The notes under the pieces are model-generated. The model saw only the letters and a list, made by a program, of their open reading frames with translations. It did no database searches and was not told the origin of the DNA. Made by a program: the position numbers and the translations under genes. From CAYNGH01 sp964396845 (GTDB lineage Bacteria; Vulcanimicrobiota; JAJTBE01; CAYNGH01), in NCBI GenBank assembly GCA_964396845.1, contig CAYNGH010000080.1, forward strand, positions 1-14,876: DNA of 14,876 nt, given 5' to 3'. Each line of letters begins with the position of its first letter. Position 1 is the stretch's first letter. Below, piece after piece: positions 7,610 through 14,257 of the stretch.

Positions 7610-9000
7610 GAATCATCGGATACATCAGAAGGGCTGTCCTGAGGAGCCTTGCTGTCTTCCATCTCCTTCTGGACTTCCTCCCAGCTTTTTTCCGTGATTG
7701 CGGCATTTTCGATAATAATATCGAACAGCTTGCGGTTTCTCACCTCATAGCTTATCACCGACAGGTAATTATCTCTCTCCATGGCTTTTTTCACCATGTC
7801 CAGGGACTGCCCCAGATTGTCCGCCACTTTCTGCACCTGGACGTCAATCTCCTCATCGCTGACCTTGATATTCTCAAGCTGGGCGATCTTGTCGAGAATC
7901 AGTTCTCCCCTGGCAGCTTCTCTGGCCTGGGGTTCAATCTGATGGATAAAGGTGTGAATGTCAACTTTCAGGTTGTCCAAATGCTCCTGGATAGTCTTTC
8001 CCTGACGCTCCAGCATCTCTGAAAGGTTCTTCAGAAACCTCTCCTGATGACCCCGAACCAGGGACTGGGGCACCGGCATATCCGACATCTTATTCACCAG
8101 CTGTTTCATTATCTTGTCCTGAAGCTGATAGCGATACTGCTGTTCAATATGTTCGTCAATTCTGGCCTTGAGGGCTTCCTCCATCTCCCCATAGGTTTCA
8201 TACTTGCCCTGGGACTTGGCAAACTCGTCATCCAGCTGGGGCAGCTCTTTTTTCATTATGGCATGGAGGGTCATCTTGAAATCCACTGTCTGGCCTGCCA
8301 GGGATGATTCGGGATATGTTTCCGGGAACCGGGCTTCAAATTCCCACGAATCCCCGGGTTTGTGACCGATAATATGATCCACAAAGCCCGGTATGAAATT
8401 ATCCTTTTCCACGGTCATGTAATAATCAGTGGCGCTTCCTCCCTTTACCGGAGAACCGTCCTTGTGGAAGCTCTCAAAATCCACATGAGCCACATCCCCC
8501 TCCACAACCTCTCTGTCCTCGTCAATGGGAAGCATGGTGGCAGACTGCTGCCGCAGGTTCTCCAGCTGTTTTTCCAGCAACTCATCCCGCTTGATATCAT
8601 AGACAATCTTTTCCAGCTCCAGCCCCTTGTAGTCGGCCATCTCAAAATCAGGCTTCACCTCGAATTCCAGGACAAAATTGATGGGCTTGCCTTCTTCGAT
8701 GGTAATCTCTTCGTAATTGGTGCAAACCGGAGTGGACAGGGGAACCAGGTTTCTCTCCTCAAGAACCTCCAGGGACACCCTGGGTATGAGTTCCTCCAGC
8801 AGATCCTTCTTCAAAGAGTTCATGCCGATCTTGCGCATTATGATGTTTTTCGGCGCTTTTCCTTTTCGAAATCCCGGGATGGTCACATTACGGCGAAAAT
8901 CATTAATAATGCTGTTGAGGGATTCCTTGTATTGTTCCGGCTCCACCTCTATGCTTACCGATTTTTCCACCGGGGATTTTTCCATTACTTCAACTTTCAT
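7600..9000 (-). CDS. tig: Trigger factor, ribosome-associated chaperone and peptidyl-prolyl isomerase
   Basis: Trigger factor binds nascent chains at the ribosomal tunnel exit. The 466-residue protein has the normal three-part layout: an N-terminal ribosome-binding domain with the signature GFRKGKAP at 43-50 (Phe44-Arg45-Lys46), an FKBP-type isomerase domain (about 155-250, VVEGDVAHVDFESFHKDG onwards), and a long alpha-helical C-terminal chaperone domain ending in an acidic Ser/Asp/Glu-rich tail. The ATG at 8998-9000 has GGAGG about 7 nt upstream. tig is the first gene of the tig-clpP-clpX order common to many bacteria. A candidate promoter lies immediately upstream. Confidence 0.97.
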   Translation of the reverse strand: MKVEVMEKSPVEKSVSIEVEPEQYKESLNSIINDFRRNVTIPGFRKGKAPKNIIMRKIGMNSLKKDLLEELIPRVSLEVLEERNLVPLSTPVCTNYEEITIEEGKPINFVLEFEVKPDFEMADYKGLELEKIVYDIKRDELLEKQLENLRQQSATMLPIDEDREVVEGDVAHVDFESFHKDGSPVKGGSATDYYMTVEKDNFIPGFVDHIIGHKPGDSWEFEARFPETYPESSLAGQTVDFKMTLHAIMKKELPQLDDEFAKSQGKYETYGEMEEALKARIDEHIEQQYRYQLQDKIMKQLVNKMSDMPVPQSLVRGHQERFLKNLSEMLERQGKTIQEHLDNLKVDIHTFIHQIEPQAREAARGELILDKIAQLENIKVSDEEIDVQVQKVADNLGQSLDMVKKAMERDNYLSVISYEVRNRKLFDIIIENAAITEKSWEEVQKEMEDSKAPQDSPSDVSDDSAE

Positions 9001-9196
9001 CAGATGCCTCCACTATTTGATAATATTTTAAATATCCATAAATATACAAAAAAATTTCAAGCCCCGGTTCATCCGGAAGCTGAAAAGCACAACCATTTGG
9101 ATTGCTGTTTCGACATTGCAGGCTTGATTCCTGCACTCTCCCGGGAACAGCCCACATGAAAGAAAAACCTGCCGGATAAAGCTTCAGGAAAATTAT
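9001..9196 (-). other. tig upstream intergenic region (196 nt)
   Basis: This region lies between the stop of the DUF4870-like gene and tig. Besides the candidate tig promoter it holds a short inverted repeat (TGCAGG at 9117-9122, CCTGCA at 9130-9135, 7-nt loop) with no T-run on either side. Near the upstream gene end a 4-bp hairpin precedes five T on the minus strand, too weak to call a terminator. No small gene with a credible start was found. Confidence 0.5.
9031..9060 (-). promoter_or_regulatory. Candidate sigma-70-type promoter for tig
   Basis: On the minus strand TTGAAA (plus-strand 9055-9060) and GATATT (9031-9036) are separated by 18 nt in a very AT-rich stretch. The -10 box ends about 30 nt before the tig start codon. 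The -35 box matches the consensus at five of six positions and the -10 box at four. This is plausible as the start of a tig-clpP-clpX transcript, but it is predicted by eye only. Confidence 0.4.
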
Positions 9197-10699
9197 TTAT
9201 CCAGGCCGATCATAACCCTGGCCGGGCCGCCTCTTTCTTAATCCCGGCCACTGGGTGGCTTCTCCCGGATCCCCCGGCAAAGAAGAGGAAGCAGGCTTCT
9301 GCCGGGGAGTGCCCCCGGTGTCATCCTTTCGAACTATGCCGGTATATCGCTGGCGGAGTATTTCCAGCTGTTCTCTGGATGACTGAGATCCCTTCCCGGC
9401 AGACTGACGGGGATCGGGATGACTTGCGGGTTTTGAGGTGGGTCTTCTATAATCACTTGGCGGAGTTGGTTTCCGGGGTTCTCTGTCTGCATTTCTGGCC
9501 TGCCGGAATTCCATCTGGGATTCCTGATATTTCCGCCGGAGAAGTTCCACATGGGCTTCTGCAGATAAAAAAGATGTGGACTGAGCCCTCTTCTGAGAAT
9601 CATGGGAAGAAGTCCCGGAAGGTCTGCCCCGGGAAGCACTTCCCGGACGAACCCCGGCAGGGCCCGGCCTGTCGATTTTTTGAGCCGGCCGGGTTTGTTT
9701 TTTGTCCACAAATCCTTCAAAGGCAGACACAGCCTTGATTTGAGGATCCATCGGGGAGCCGGGGCTTTTCCCCATGAACTTGTCAAGGGCGGAAATCGCC
9801 CGCCGGGGAGATGGAGGAGATTCCACAGGTGGATTTTTTTTGACCGGCGGAGGTTCATAGCGAGCCTGAGGGGGACGGGGAGGAGTTTCCTGCCGAACCC
9901 GGGTCTGGAACTGTACCTGTCTGTCCTTATCCACAAAAGATTCCCGGGATGAAAAAGCCTGGGCATTATCAGCAGTGCCCTCGACCCTGCCGGTATCCGG
10001 GGATTCCGAAGAAGGAGAAGAAAAGATGGACTTGAGCTTCTCCACTGGAGGGTTCATCCGGAGCATATGCTCATAGTCAGGTTTATTCCTGACTGCCGGA
10101 GTTCCCGGGGAGGGGGTTTCAATGTAACTTTTCACCAGGCCGGCAAATTCTGCGGGATAAATGGCATCGGCGCTGTCCGACGGAGTTTCCTCCTTTTCAT
10201 CGGGAGGATTCTCCAGAGAATCAAAATACTCCATCTCAAGACGGCTTTTTTCCTGGCTCATCCTGTCATAAGCCAGCGAACCGATAACAGGAAGCCTGAA
10301 TATTTTCCCCACAGATGCTTTCCAGCCGAAGTACATGGTCAGAAAAAGGGCCAGAACCACCAGAAAGAGTATTAAAGACAGCATAAGCACCGACAGGGTT
10401 GACAGGGTCATCTGGGTGTCAAAGCGGGCATCAGGATTAATAAGATTATTCGTGGTTCTGAAAAAAAATGCAAAATAAACAAAAAGCACCGAAAAAAATG
10501 ATATCACCGTCACACCGGCGCCGTAGAAAAGACCCTGAAGGGCATGAAAATACAGGAAGAGTTCATTTTTTTTGTTTGTCAGAAGAACATAGGGACAGGC
10601 CAGAAACCACAGGGGATAGCAAAGCCCTGAAAGCATCCTGTCATCTTCTGACAGGGGCGGAAGAATTTCATCACTTTTCCTGGTGGACTCAGATGGCAT
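9197..10699 (-). CDS. Membrane protein with DUF4870/Tic20-like N-terminus and long disordered Pro/Ser-rich tail
   Basis: The function is unknown. The 500-residue protein has an N-terminal membrane region (about 22-146) with the pattern of DUF4870/Tic20-like proteins: LSGLCYPLWFLACPYVLL, a short KKNELFLYFHALQGLFYG segment with the conserved His-Ala-x-Gln, further hydrophobic helices (about 52-80 and 103-124), then GKIFRLPVIG. Residues from about 147 to 500 are polar, rich in Pro, Ser, Arg and Gln, and probably disordered. The tail carries repeated short motifs: FAGLVK (185-190), ESFVDK (253-258), LDKFMGK (305-311) and FEGFVDKK (327-334). A second pair is VELLRRKY (384-391) and LEILRQRY (445-452). 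It starts 66 nt after the kinase gene ends, with AGGG about 9 nt before the ATG. Neighbourhood suggests it could be a partner or substrate of that kinase; this is inference. Confidence 0.82.
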   Translation of the reverse strand: MPSESTRKSDEILPPLSEDDRMLSGLCYPLWFLACPYVLLTNKKNELFLYFHALQGLFYGAGVTVISFFSVLFVYFAFFFRTTNNLINPDARFDTQMTLSTLSVLMLSLILFLVVLALFLTMYFGWKASVGKIFRLPVIGSLAYDRMSQEKSRLEMEYFDSLENPPDEKEETPSDSADAIYPAEFAGLVKSYIETPSPGTPAVRNKPDYEHMLRMNPPVEKLKSIFSSPSSESPDTGRVEGTADNAQAFSSRESFVDKDRQVQFQTRVRQETPPRPPQARYEPPPVKKNPPVESPPSPRRAISALDKFMGKSPGSPMDPQIKAVSAFEGFVDKKQTRPAQKIDRPGPAGVRPGSASRGRPSGTSSHDSQKRAQSTSFLSAEAHVELLRRKYQESQMEFRQARNADREPRKPTPPSDYRRPTSKPASHPDPRQSAGKGSQSSREQLEILRQRYTGIVRKDDTGGTPRQKPASSSLPGDPGEATQWPGLRKRRPGQGYDRPG

Positions 10700-10765
10700 A
10701 AAATCAGACCCTGACTGTTGGGATTCTGTTAACTTCTGGAATGGAAGAGTTTTTCCTTTGGGCCG

Positions 10766-12721
10766 TTACAGGCTCCAAATATATATGCTCCCCTTCTCCT
10801 CCGCCGCAGCCAGAAGCCGGCCTCCCGGTGATGAAGCCAGGCTGACCACGGGGGAATCCATCTCCAGCAGGGACATGACTGTTCTGTTGGAAGATGCCTC
10901 CCAGATCCTCACTTCCCGGTCAGCTCCCCCGGTAACGAAAACCTCGCCATTGCCGGGGACACATATGGCATTTACCGGCCCGTTATGACCAATATTGGAA
11001 AAAGTACACGAAAGGGAGGAAATAACATCCCTTCGCACTGACCAGCGTCGGATCCGTCCGTCACTGCCACCAGTCACCAGATAAAGGCCCCCGCCGGAAG
11101 AACTGTCGGAAACCCCCGATGGATGTGCTTTTTCCGTCACAGGATTAGTCATGGATGACTCAACCCTGGTCAAATCCCACAGGCGGACAGATCCCCCCCG
11201 GGTGCCCGCCACCACAAACCGTCCATCCTCAAGGCCGTCAATGGAAGTTATGGCGGAATCATGCCCCCACAACCGGTGAGCCTGATGCCCCTTGGAAACA
11301 TCCCATATCACCACGGTTTCATCTTCTGCCCCGGAAGCCAGCAATGTCCCGGTTATAAAACGAACCCGGGTCACCGGCCCCCGGTGAACCAGGATTGATG
11401 ACAGCTTCCGGAATTTGTGAACATCCCATATGACCACCTGACGGTTTTCCAGGGCCTGGGCTATCAAACCCCCGTCGGGAGAACAGGCAATATCGGCACA
11501 CCGGGGAGAAGAAAGGGCCACGGATATTTTAAATACCCCCACTTTTTCACCCGACTCCACATCCCACAGGATAATCTGCCCGTCGGACAGAGCTGATGCC
11601 AGCACATCTCCGGGATACAGGAATCCCAGCCGGACAATCCATCCCCCGTCATAAACCCGAAACTGCCTCAGCAGAGAACCCCGCCGGCGATCTCTTCCCA
11701 GGGATATGGTAGTACTACGGCTCGCCTTTTTTCGTGCAAGAACATTGTAATCATCATAATCCGGCTCAGGGGGCAGAATCGATGTGTTCTCCTGGGGAGG
11801 CTCCGGCAACCTGCCAGTGCTTCTTCCCACTGCCATTTCTTCGATTCTGGCAGATTCCATTAAATAATCTTTCATATCCTCGGCCCTTTGAAACCTTTCA
11901 TCGGGATTGTATTTCAATGCCCGGTCCACTGACAGGGCCAGGTTCCGGGGAGTATCCGGCACAAGACTTGTGACCGGCTCAAATACAAAGGGCGGACGAT
12001 TCCTGGGATCCTGCCCCGTCAGAAGATGATGAAGTGTAGCCCCCAGAGAATATATGTCGGATCGGGGATCTGCTTTGCCCTCGTAATGTTCCGGCGAAGC
12101 GAACCCCTGTGTGCCGATGGCGGTTTGCACCTGTCCCTTTTCGAGGGGTCTGGCTGCGCCGAAATCCACTAAAACAATCCTTCCCGTGGAGTCTTCCCGG
12201 ATGAAGTGTTCGGTCTTGATGTCCCGGTGGATGATATTGCTGTTGTGAAGAAAAGAGAGGGTATCCAAGGCTATCAGGGCAAAATCAAAAACCACATCGG
12301 GAGGCATCGGCATCGCCTCCTGTTCCAGGTTTCTTCCCCGGATGTAGTCCATTACAATGCAGTGCCGGTTATCCTGGGTGAAAAAATCGATGACCACGGG
12401 AATATTGGGATGCCTCAGGGCGCAAAGTATCTTTGCTTCCCGTTCAAACCACCGGCGGTGCTGTTCTCCCTCACTGCCGTCGCCCCGGGATTCCAGCAGT
12501 TCCTTTACCACAAATTCCCGATCAAGATGATTATCCCGGACCAGGTATATGGCCCCCATGCCTCCCCGATCCAGCCGGCGGATAACCTCATAGCGTCCCC
12601 CCAGGGTTTTCCCGGTGCCCATGGCAGTTACACCGCCGGATACAATCATGGAGCTATTGCAAATGGTACAGACCATAGGCCCGTCATCTTTCTGGGGTGA
12701 TCCACAAACAGGACAGAACAA
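10766..12721 (-). CDS. Zn-ribbon / Ser-Thr protein kinase / WD40 beta-propeller protein
   Basis: This is a predicted cytoplasmic eukaryotic-type protein kinase of 651 residues. The N-terminal zinc ribbon has Cys3, Cys6, Cys18 and Cys21. The kinase domain (about 43-290) has the Gly-rich loop RGGMGAIYLV, Lys73 in VVKE, Glu95 in FEREAKIL, HRD at 165-167, DFG at 186-188 and the activation segment GTQGFASPEHY. The catalytic loop reads HRDIKTEH, so the Mg-binding Asn of HRDxKxxN is His172. A linker (about 291-352) leads to seven WD-like repeats (353-651), ending in strands such as IILWDVESG, VVIWDVHKF, VVIWDVSKG, VRLWDL, IRRWSV, VRIWEAS and IYIWSL, enough for one closed propeller. There is no transmembrane helix. 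The TTG start (12719-12721) is supported by GGAGG 7 nt upstream; later starts would lose zinc ligands. Confidence 0.92.
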   Translation of the reverse strand: MFCPVCGSPQKDDGPMVCTICNSSMIVSGGVTAMGTGKTLGGRYEVIRRLDRGGMGAIYLVRDNHLDREFVVKELLESRGDGSEGEQHRRWFEREAKILCALRHPNIPVVIDFFTQDNRHCIVMDYIRGRNLEQEAMPMPPDVVFDFALIALDTLSFLHNSNIIHRDIKTEHFIREDSTGRIVLVDFGAARPLEKGQVQTAIGTQGFASPEHYEGKADPRSDIYSLGATLHHLLTGQDPRNRPPFVFEPVTSLVPDTPRNLALSVDRALKYNPDERFQRAEDMKDYLMESARIEEMAVGRSTGRLPEPPQENTSILPPEPDYDDYNVLARKKASRSTTISLGRDRRRGSLLRQFRVYDGGWIVRLGFLYPGDVLASALSDGQIILWDVESGEKVGVFKISVALSSPRCADIACSPDGGLIAQALENRQVVIWDVHKFRKLSSILVHRGPVTRVRFITGTLLASGAEDETVVIWDVSKGHQAHRLWGHDSAITSIDGLEDGRFVVAGTRGGSVRLWDLTRVESSMTNPVTEKAHPSGVSDSSSGGGLYLVTGGSDGRIRRWSVRRDVISSLSCTFSNIGHNGPVNAICVPGNGEVFVTGGADREVRIWEASSNRTVMSLLEMDSPVVSLASSPGGRLLAAAEEKGSIYIWSL

Positions 12722-12881
12722 GGGGACACCTCCGCGCTCCTTTTGATATTCTAATTTTCTACCATCCCCCGGGGAAACCTTTCAAAGGCTCCTGTTGTTT
12801 ATATCCACATGGAAGATTAATTTACAATCGGCAACGATAACTACGGCATACCGAAATTGTTTTAACCGGAGAATCAAGAAC
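12722..12881. promoter_or_regulatory. Divergent promoter region between the kinase and the Crp-type regulator
   Basis: This 160-nt region lies between two divergently transcribed genes. For the kinase (minus strand), TTGAAA at 12780-12785 and TAGAAA at 12756-12761 are spaced by 18 nt, a plausible sigma-70-type promoter. The -35 box lies in the short palindrome CCTTT-C-AAAGG (12778-12788). For the regulator (plus strand), TACAAT at 12823-12828 is a possible -10 box with no good -35 at the right distance. A GGAG ribosome-binding site lies at 12868-12871. I see no clear Crp (TGTGA-N6-TCACA) or Fnr (TTGAT-N4-ATCAA) site. Confidence 0.4.
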
Positions 12882-13556
12882 GTGATAAGAATTGATGAAA
12901 TCAGAAAGTTGAAATTTTTCGAAGGCCTCCGGGATGAAGAACTGGCCAGTATTGCCGCCAGAATCAATGAAAAACAGGTGGCAAAAAACAGCAACATTCT
13001 TCTTGAAGGCAGTCGCTGTCGTGAACTTTATCTCATAAAAAAAGGCAGAGTGAAAGTATTCAAAACCTCCCGGGAAGGCCGGGAGCATATTTATTATTAT
13101 GCCCACCAGGGAGAGGCTTTCTGTGAGGCGGGAATATTCGACGGAAAACCCAGTGATCTTTCCGCTACCGCTGTCACCGATTCGCTAATCTATGTTATCA
13201 GAAAGCCGGATCTCCTGGGGCTGGTGTCAAAAATCCCCCAGCTTTCCGCAATTTTACTCCGGAATTACTCATCCCGAATCCGGCAGTTGATTTCCATGGT
13301 GGAAGGGCTTTCCTTCAAGAGTGTTCCCGGACGTCTTGCCCGGATACTGGTGGATATGGTGAACCGGGAGGGAGTTGTCCAGGGGGATAATATCATTCTG
13401 CAGAGAAATATAACCCTGTATGAAATGGCATCCCTGGTAGGTACTGTCCGGGAAGTGGTAACCCGGTCCCTGCAGGAGCTTGAAAAAAAAGGGTATCTCA
13501 ATGTCCACCGCCGGCAGATTGAGATACTGGACCTGGAAGCATTAAAAAGCCTGTAA
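12882..13556 (+). CDS. Crp/Fnr-family transcriptional regulator
   Basis: This is a DNA-binding regulator with an N-terminal cyclic-nucleotide-binding-type sensor domain (about 12-120, including GSRCRELYLIKKGRVKVF and GEAFCEAGIFDGKPSDLSA), a dimerisation helix and a C-terminal winged helix-turn-helix (about 177-211). The latter reads TLYEMASLVGTVREVVTRSLQELEKKGYL. The Arg-Ser pair used by cAMP-binding Crp is absent from the phosphate-binding loop (it reads PSDLSA), and the N-terminal Cys cluster of Fnr is absent (only Cys46 and Cys81 are present), so the effector is unknown. I chose GTG 12882-12884, giving 224 residues, the usual size. An in-frame TTG 87 nt upstream has no ribosome-binding site. 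It is followed 16 nt later by a rubrerythrin-like gene, so a role in oxygen or peroxide response is a reasonable inference. Confidence 0.92.
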   Translation: MIRIDEIRKLKFFEGLRDEELASIAARINEKQVAKNSNILLEGSRCRELYLIKKGRVKVFKTSREGREHIYYYAHQGEAFCEAGIFDGKPSDLSATAVTDSLIYVIRKPDLLGLVSKIPQLSAILLRNYSSRIRQLISMVEGLSFKSVPGRLARILVDMVNREGVVQGDNIILQRNITLYEMASLVGTVREVVTRSLQELEKKGYLNVHRRQIEILDLEALKSL

Positions 13557-13572
13557 TAATTGGAGGAACCCC

Positions 13573-14106
13573 ATGACAGACAAAAATCCGGGACTTTCAA
13601 GGGTCAGCGCCTTAAAGACAGCTGTTCAATGGGAGAAGGAAGGCCTGAAGACCTATCTCGACTATGCCCTTATGACCAACAGCGAAACTGGAAAAAACAT
13701 GTTCATCCAGCTTGCCCGGGATGAGCATCTTCATATGACCATACTTGAGAAGCTGATTGCCCGGCACGAAACCGGCGAAACACAGGAACCCATCGAGCTT
13801 GTCGAGTCCATCTTTCAAAAGCTTCGCCCTTCCCTGAGGGATATTGACAACTATACCCGGGGAATCGAAGAAACCAACCAGATCCACGCCCTGGAGATGG
13901 GCATGAAATTCGAGAGCCGGAGCCGGGATTTTTTCCGGGATATGGCCGATAAAGCCGAGGATGAAGAGGAAAGAGCGATTTTCCGTTATCTTGAGGACAT
14001 GGAAGATGCCCATTATCACATATTGAACGCCCAGAGAGCCGGCCTGACCGATACGGGAACATGGATCGAGATAGCCCCCCTGGGCATGGAATCTTTTATA
14101 TCCTGA
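13573..14106 (+). CDS. Rubrerythrin-like diiron (ferritin-like) protein without rubredoxin domain
   Basis: Rubrerythrin-type proteins use a diiron centre, typically to reduce peroxide in anaerobes. The 177-residue protein has two homologous helical halves, each giving one E...ExxH set: Glu21 and Glu51-x-x-His54 (DEHLH), then Glu114 and Glu144-x-x-His147 (EDAHYH). Both halves fit the usual A-x-x-x-E-x-x-x-x-x-F/Y pattern. All six expected iron ligands are present. There is no Cys residue at all, so the C-terminal rubredoxin domain of classical rubrerythrin is missing, and electrons must come from a separate donor if it is a peroxidase. The ATG at 13573 has TGGAGGA 6 nt upstream and lies 16 nt after the regulator, so the two probably share a transcript. 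Confidence 0.9.
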   Translation: MTDKNPGLSRVSALKTAVQWEKEGLKTYLDYALMTNSETGKNMFIQLARDEHLHMTILEKLIARHETGETQEPIELVESIFQKLRPSLRDIDNYTRGIEETNQIHALEMGMKFESRSRDFFRDMADKAEDEEERAIFRYLEDMEDAHYHILNAQRAGLTDTGTWIEIAPLGMESFIS

Positions 14107-14107
14107 C

Positions 14108-14137
14108 AATAAACCGGCCCCTTGAAGCCTTTTTATT
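14108..14137 (+). terminator. Weak hairpin with T-run after the rubrerythrin-like gene
   Basis: AATAAA (14108-14113) can pair with TTTATT (14132-14137), and GGC (14116-14118) with GCC (14127-14129), with a small internal loop and five T from 14130. It sits directly after the stop codon. The GC core is only 3 bp, so termination may be partial and murB could still be reached. Confidence 0.3.
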
Positions 14138-14257
14138 AGTTGTTCCGGAAGAGCCTCAGCAGATTTATTTCAGGAGGAGATCCCCCCCGGGGCATAAATA
14201 ATAAAATATCACCGGCAGGGGCGGATTTAATCTGCCCGGCACCAATGGACGGCAGGA
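14138..14257 (+). promoter_or_regulatory. murB leader with stem-loop
   Basis: A hairpin can form from GGGCGGA (14219-14225) and TCTGCCC (14231-14237), seven pairs including one G-U, about 20 nt before the proposed murB start. Upstream, AGGAGGAG at 14172-14179 looks like a strong ribosome-binding site but no ATG, GTG or TTG follows at a usable distance. The AT-rich stretch at 14194-14210 could hold a -10 box, but no -35 is clear. Confidence 0.35.

Noticed and set aside
9117..9135. TGCAGG / CCTGCA inverted repeat as a terminator
   Set aside because: There is no T-run on either strand; kept only as a note in the intergenic entry.
8362..9159. 265-residue open frame on the plus strand
   Set aside because: It is antisense to tig and runs through its promoter region; the protein has no recognisable features.
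9163..9188. Possible terminator after the DUF4870-like gene (CCTG / CAGG then five T on the minus strand)
   Set aside because: The stem is only 4 bp with a 13-nt loop, too weak to call.
12795..12881. Longer N-terminus of the Crp-type regulator from TTG 12795
   Set aside because: There is no ribosome-binding site, the added 29 residues do not resemble the family, and GTG 12882 gives the usual length.
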